NCBI GenBank assembly: GCA_009784725.1 | Contig: WQXS01000004.1 | Coordinates: 62,001 to 126,000, forward strand | Origin: Oscillospiraceae bacterium | Lineage (GTDB): Bacteria > Bacillota > Clostridia > Oscillospirales > Oscillospiraceae | Length of the DNA stretch: 64,000 bases | Reading direction: 5' to 3' | Part shown: in pieces, positions 63,186 through 64,000 of the stretch | Layout of the letters: each line of letters opens with the position of its first letter | How positions within the stretch are numbered: position 1 is the first letter of the stretch | Program-made: the position numbers and the translations under genes | Notes under the pieces: generated by a model | Databases searched by the model: none | The model's input: the letters and a program-made list of their open reading frames with translations, nothing else | What the model was told of the DNA's origin: nothing

Positions 63186-64000
63186 TCAACCGATGTACGA
63201 CCTAATGCTAACAATGTTGCTGGGTTTAGTAAAGGCAAGGTCGTTTATAAAATAAAATGAAAAGTAAAACGAAGAATTATACCCACTCATAATTCCATCT
63301 TCCCACATTCCATATAACTCTGTATTATTTCTAAACAGCATTGAAATTTCATGCATAGCTATTTCTGTTTTATCGGGAAACAGGTCAGAAATAGACATTG
63401 AAATCTCTGTCAACCTATTATCCAAGAATTCGAAACGAATATTTTCAATGCCGGGAAAATAAAAATAATAGACCCAATAGCGACCTTCATTCACCTCTGT
63501 TGCTTTTCCTAATATTTGTTCAACTTCGTTTAATGTTTTATTAAATAAACTGAAAAATTCGACATTAACATTCTCAGAGAACTCCATCAAAAAATCAAGC
63601 TCGTAACTCTCGAGAACCTCTCGAATGTGGGCGAACTCGTCCACTTCCGGCTCGTCAAGATTAGTGTCTGTGTCGGGTTCGTCTGGTTCAGGGGTTGGTG
63701 TGATTTCGGGGGTTGGCTCGGGTTGTGGGGTTTGGATTGGTTCGGGTGAAATTTGCAAGGTTTCGTTAGCAGGTGGTATTGGTGGAGCAGGTGGTGCTTC
63801 CCGGTTGTTACTCAACCAGACGATACCAAGAATAAAAACTGCTGCAACAGGTGTTAAAACACCAATCATCAATGGTTTATGGCTTTTAATCCATGTCATA
63901 AACCCTTTTTCATTTGCAGAAGCTTGCAGTTGACCGGCGGCTACAGGAAATGCTGATATAGAGTTTGGAGCAGATGATTGCGGGGATGAAACACCAATTA
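63186..64000 (-). CDS. membrane protein with Pro-rich linker, 5' end outside window
   Basis: The frame is open from the window edge (64000) down to the stop at 63186. The first visible part is Ser/Ala/Pro-rich (SSPQSSAPNS), followed by NEKGFMTWIKSHKP and one membrane segment just after it. A Pro/Glu/Thr/Asp linker then leads into an exported domain of about 140 residues with mixed strands. An internal ATG at 63899 could be a start, but the upstream codons look coding. The layout resembles zinc-ribbon membrane proteins. Function unknown. Confidence 0.65.
   Translation of the reverse strand, partial: IGVSSPQSSAPNSISAFPVAAGQLQASANEKGFMTWIKSHKPLMIGVLTPVAAVFILGIVWLSNNREAPPAPPIPPANETLQISPEPIQTPQPEPTPEITPTPEPDEPDTDTNLDEPEVDEFAHIREVLESYELDFLMEFSENVNVEFFSLFNKTLNEVEQILGKATEVNEGRYWVYYFYFPGIENIRFEFLDNRLTEISMSISDLFPDKTEIAMHEISMLFRNNTELYGMWEDGIMSGYNSSFYFSFYFINDLAFTKPSNIVSIRSYIG

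Overview
The window looks like chromosomal DNA of a low-to-moderate GC Gram-positive bacterium (Bacillota, probably class Clostridia; genus not determinable). Supporting signs are strong AGGAGG-type ribosome binding sites, SepF and DivIVA, RemB (YaaB) between recF and gyrB, several prolipoproteins, an endonuclease-type MutL, ParA/ParB with a perfect parS site, and an Lsa/Vga-type ABC-F protein. It includes a likely replication-origin region.

Region 1 (1-12 kb): a co-directional + strand block with repair and translation genes (mutL, miaA), an HlyD-like protein, the division/envelope cluster ylmE-sepF-divIVA-lspA, then rluD, tadA, a B12-binding radical SAM protein that carries an in-frame 120-bp inverted-repeat insertion, an 8-oxoguanine glycosylase, and a convergent nitroreductase. 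Region 2 (11.6-21.6 kb): rpsT with promoter and terminator, then dnaA - candidate oriC - dnaN - yaaA - recF - remB - gyrB - gyrA - rnhA. Region 3 (21.6-31.7 kb): a minus-strand operon (TIM-barrel isomerase, ROK kinase, DUF4127, AAC(3)-family protein) that looks like carbohydrate metabolism, an EAL/HDOD signalling protein, a zinc-ribbon membrane protein, and a GH9 glycosidase without a signal peptide.

Region 4 (31.7-35 kb): an accessory patch. It holds palindromic operator-like sites, a frameshifted gene, a toxin-antitoxin pair whose ParE-like toxin is fused to a YgiT-type zinc finger, and a HExxH lipoprotein. A 16-bp direct repeat brackets the last two items, and one copy touches the 3' end of tRNA-Leu(CAG). 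Region 5 (35-55 kb): DUF1846 protein, PrsA-like foldase, mfd, a perfect parS site, a run of small enzymes (S51 peptidase, nucleotidyltransferase, two GNATs, DUF2461, flavoprotein), rsmG, an Lsa-like ABC-F protein, a solute-binding lipoprotein, a HAD phosphatase and a Zn/Cd-type P-ATPase.

Region 6 (54-64 kb): the operon parA-parB-serS-MFS, an HtrA protease, and an IMP dehydrogenase whose last 79 bp are repeated (74/79 identical) directly behind a hipBA toxin-antitoxin pair. hipBA therefore sits between two copies of the guaB 3' end, as expected for insertion at a gene-end attachment site. hipBA also has a near-consensus promoter placed so that hipB should be leaderless. This is the most unusual structure in the window. 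The in-frame inverted-repeat insertion and the ParE-YgiT fusion come next.
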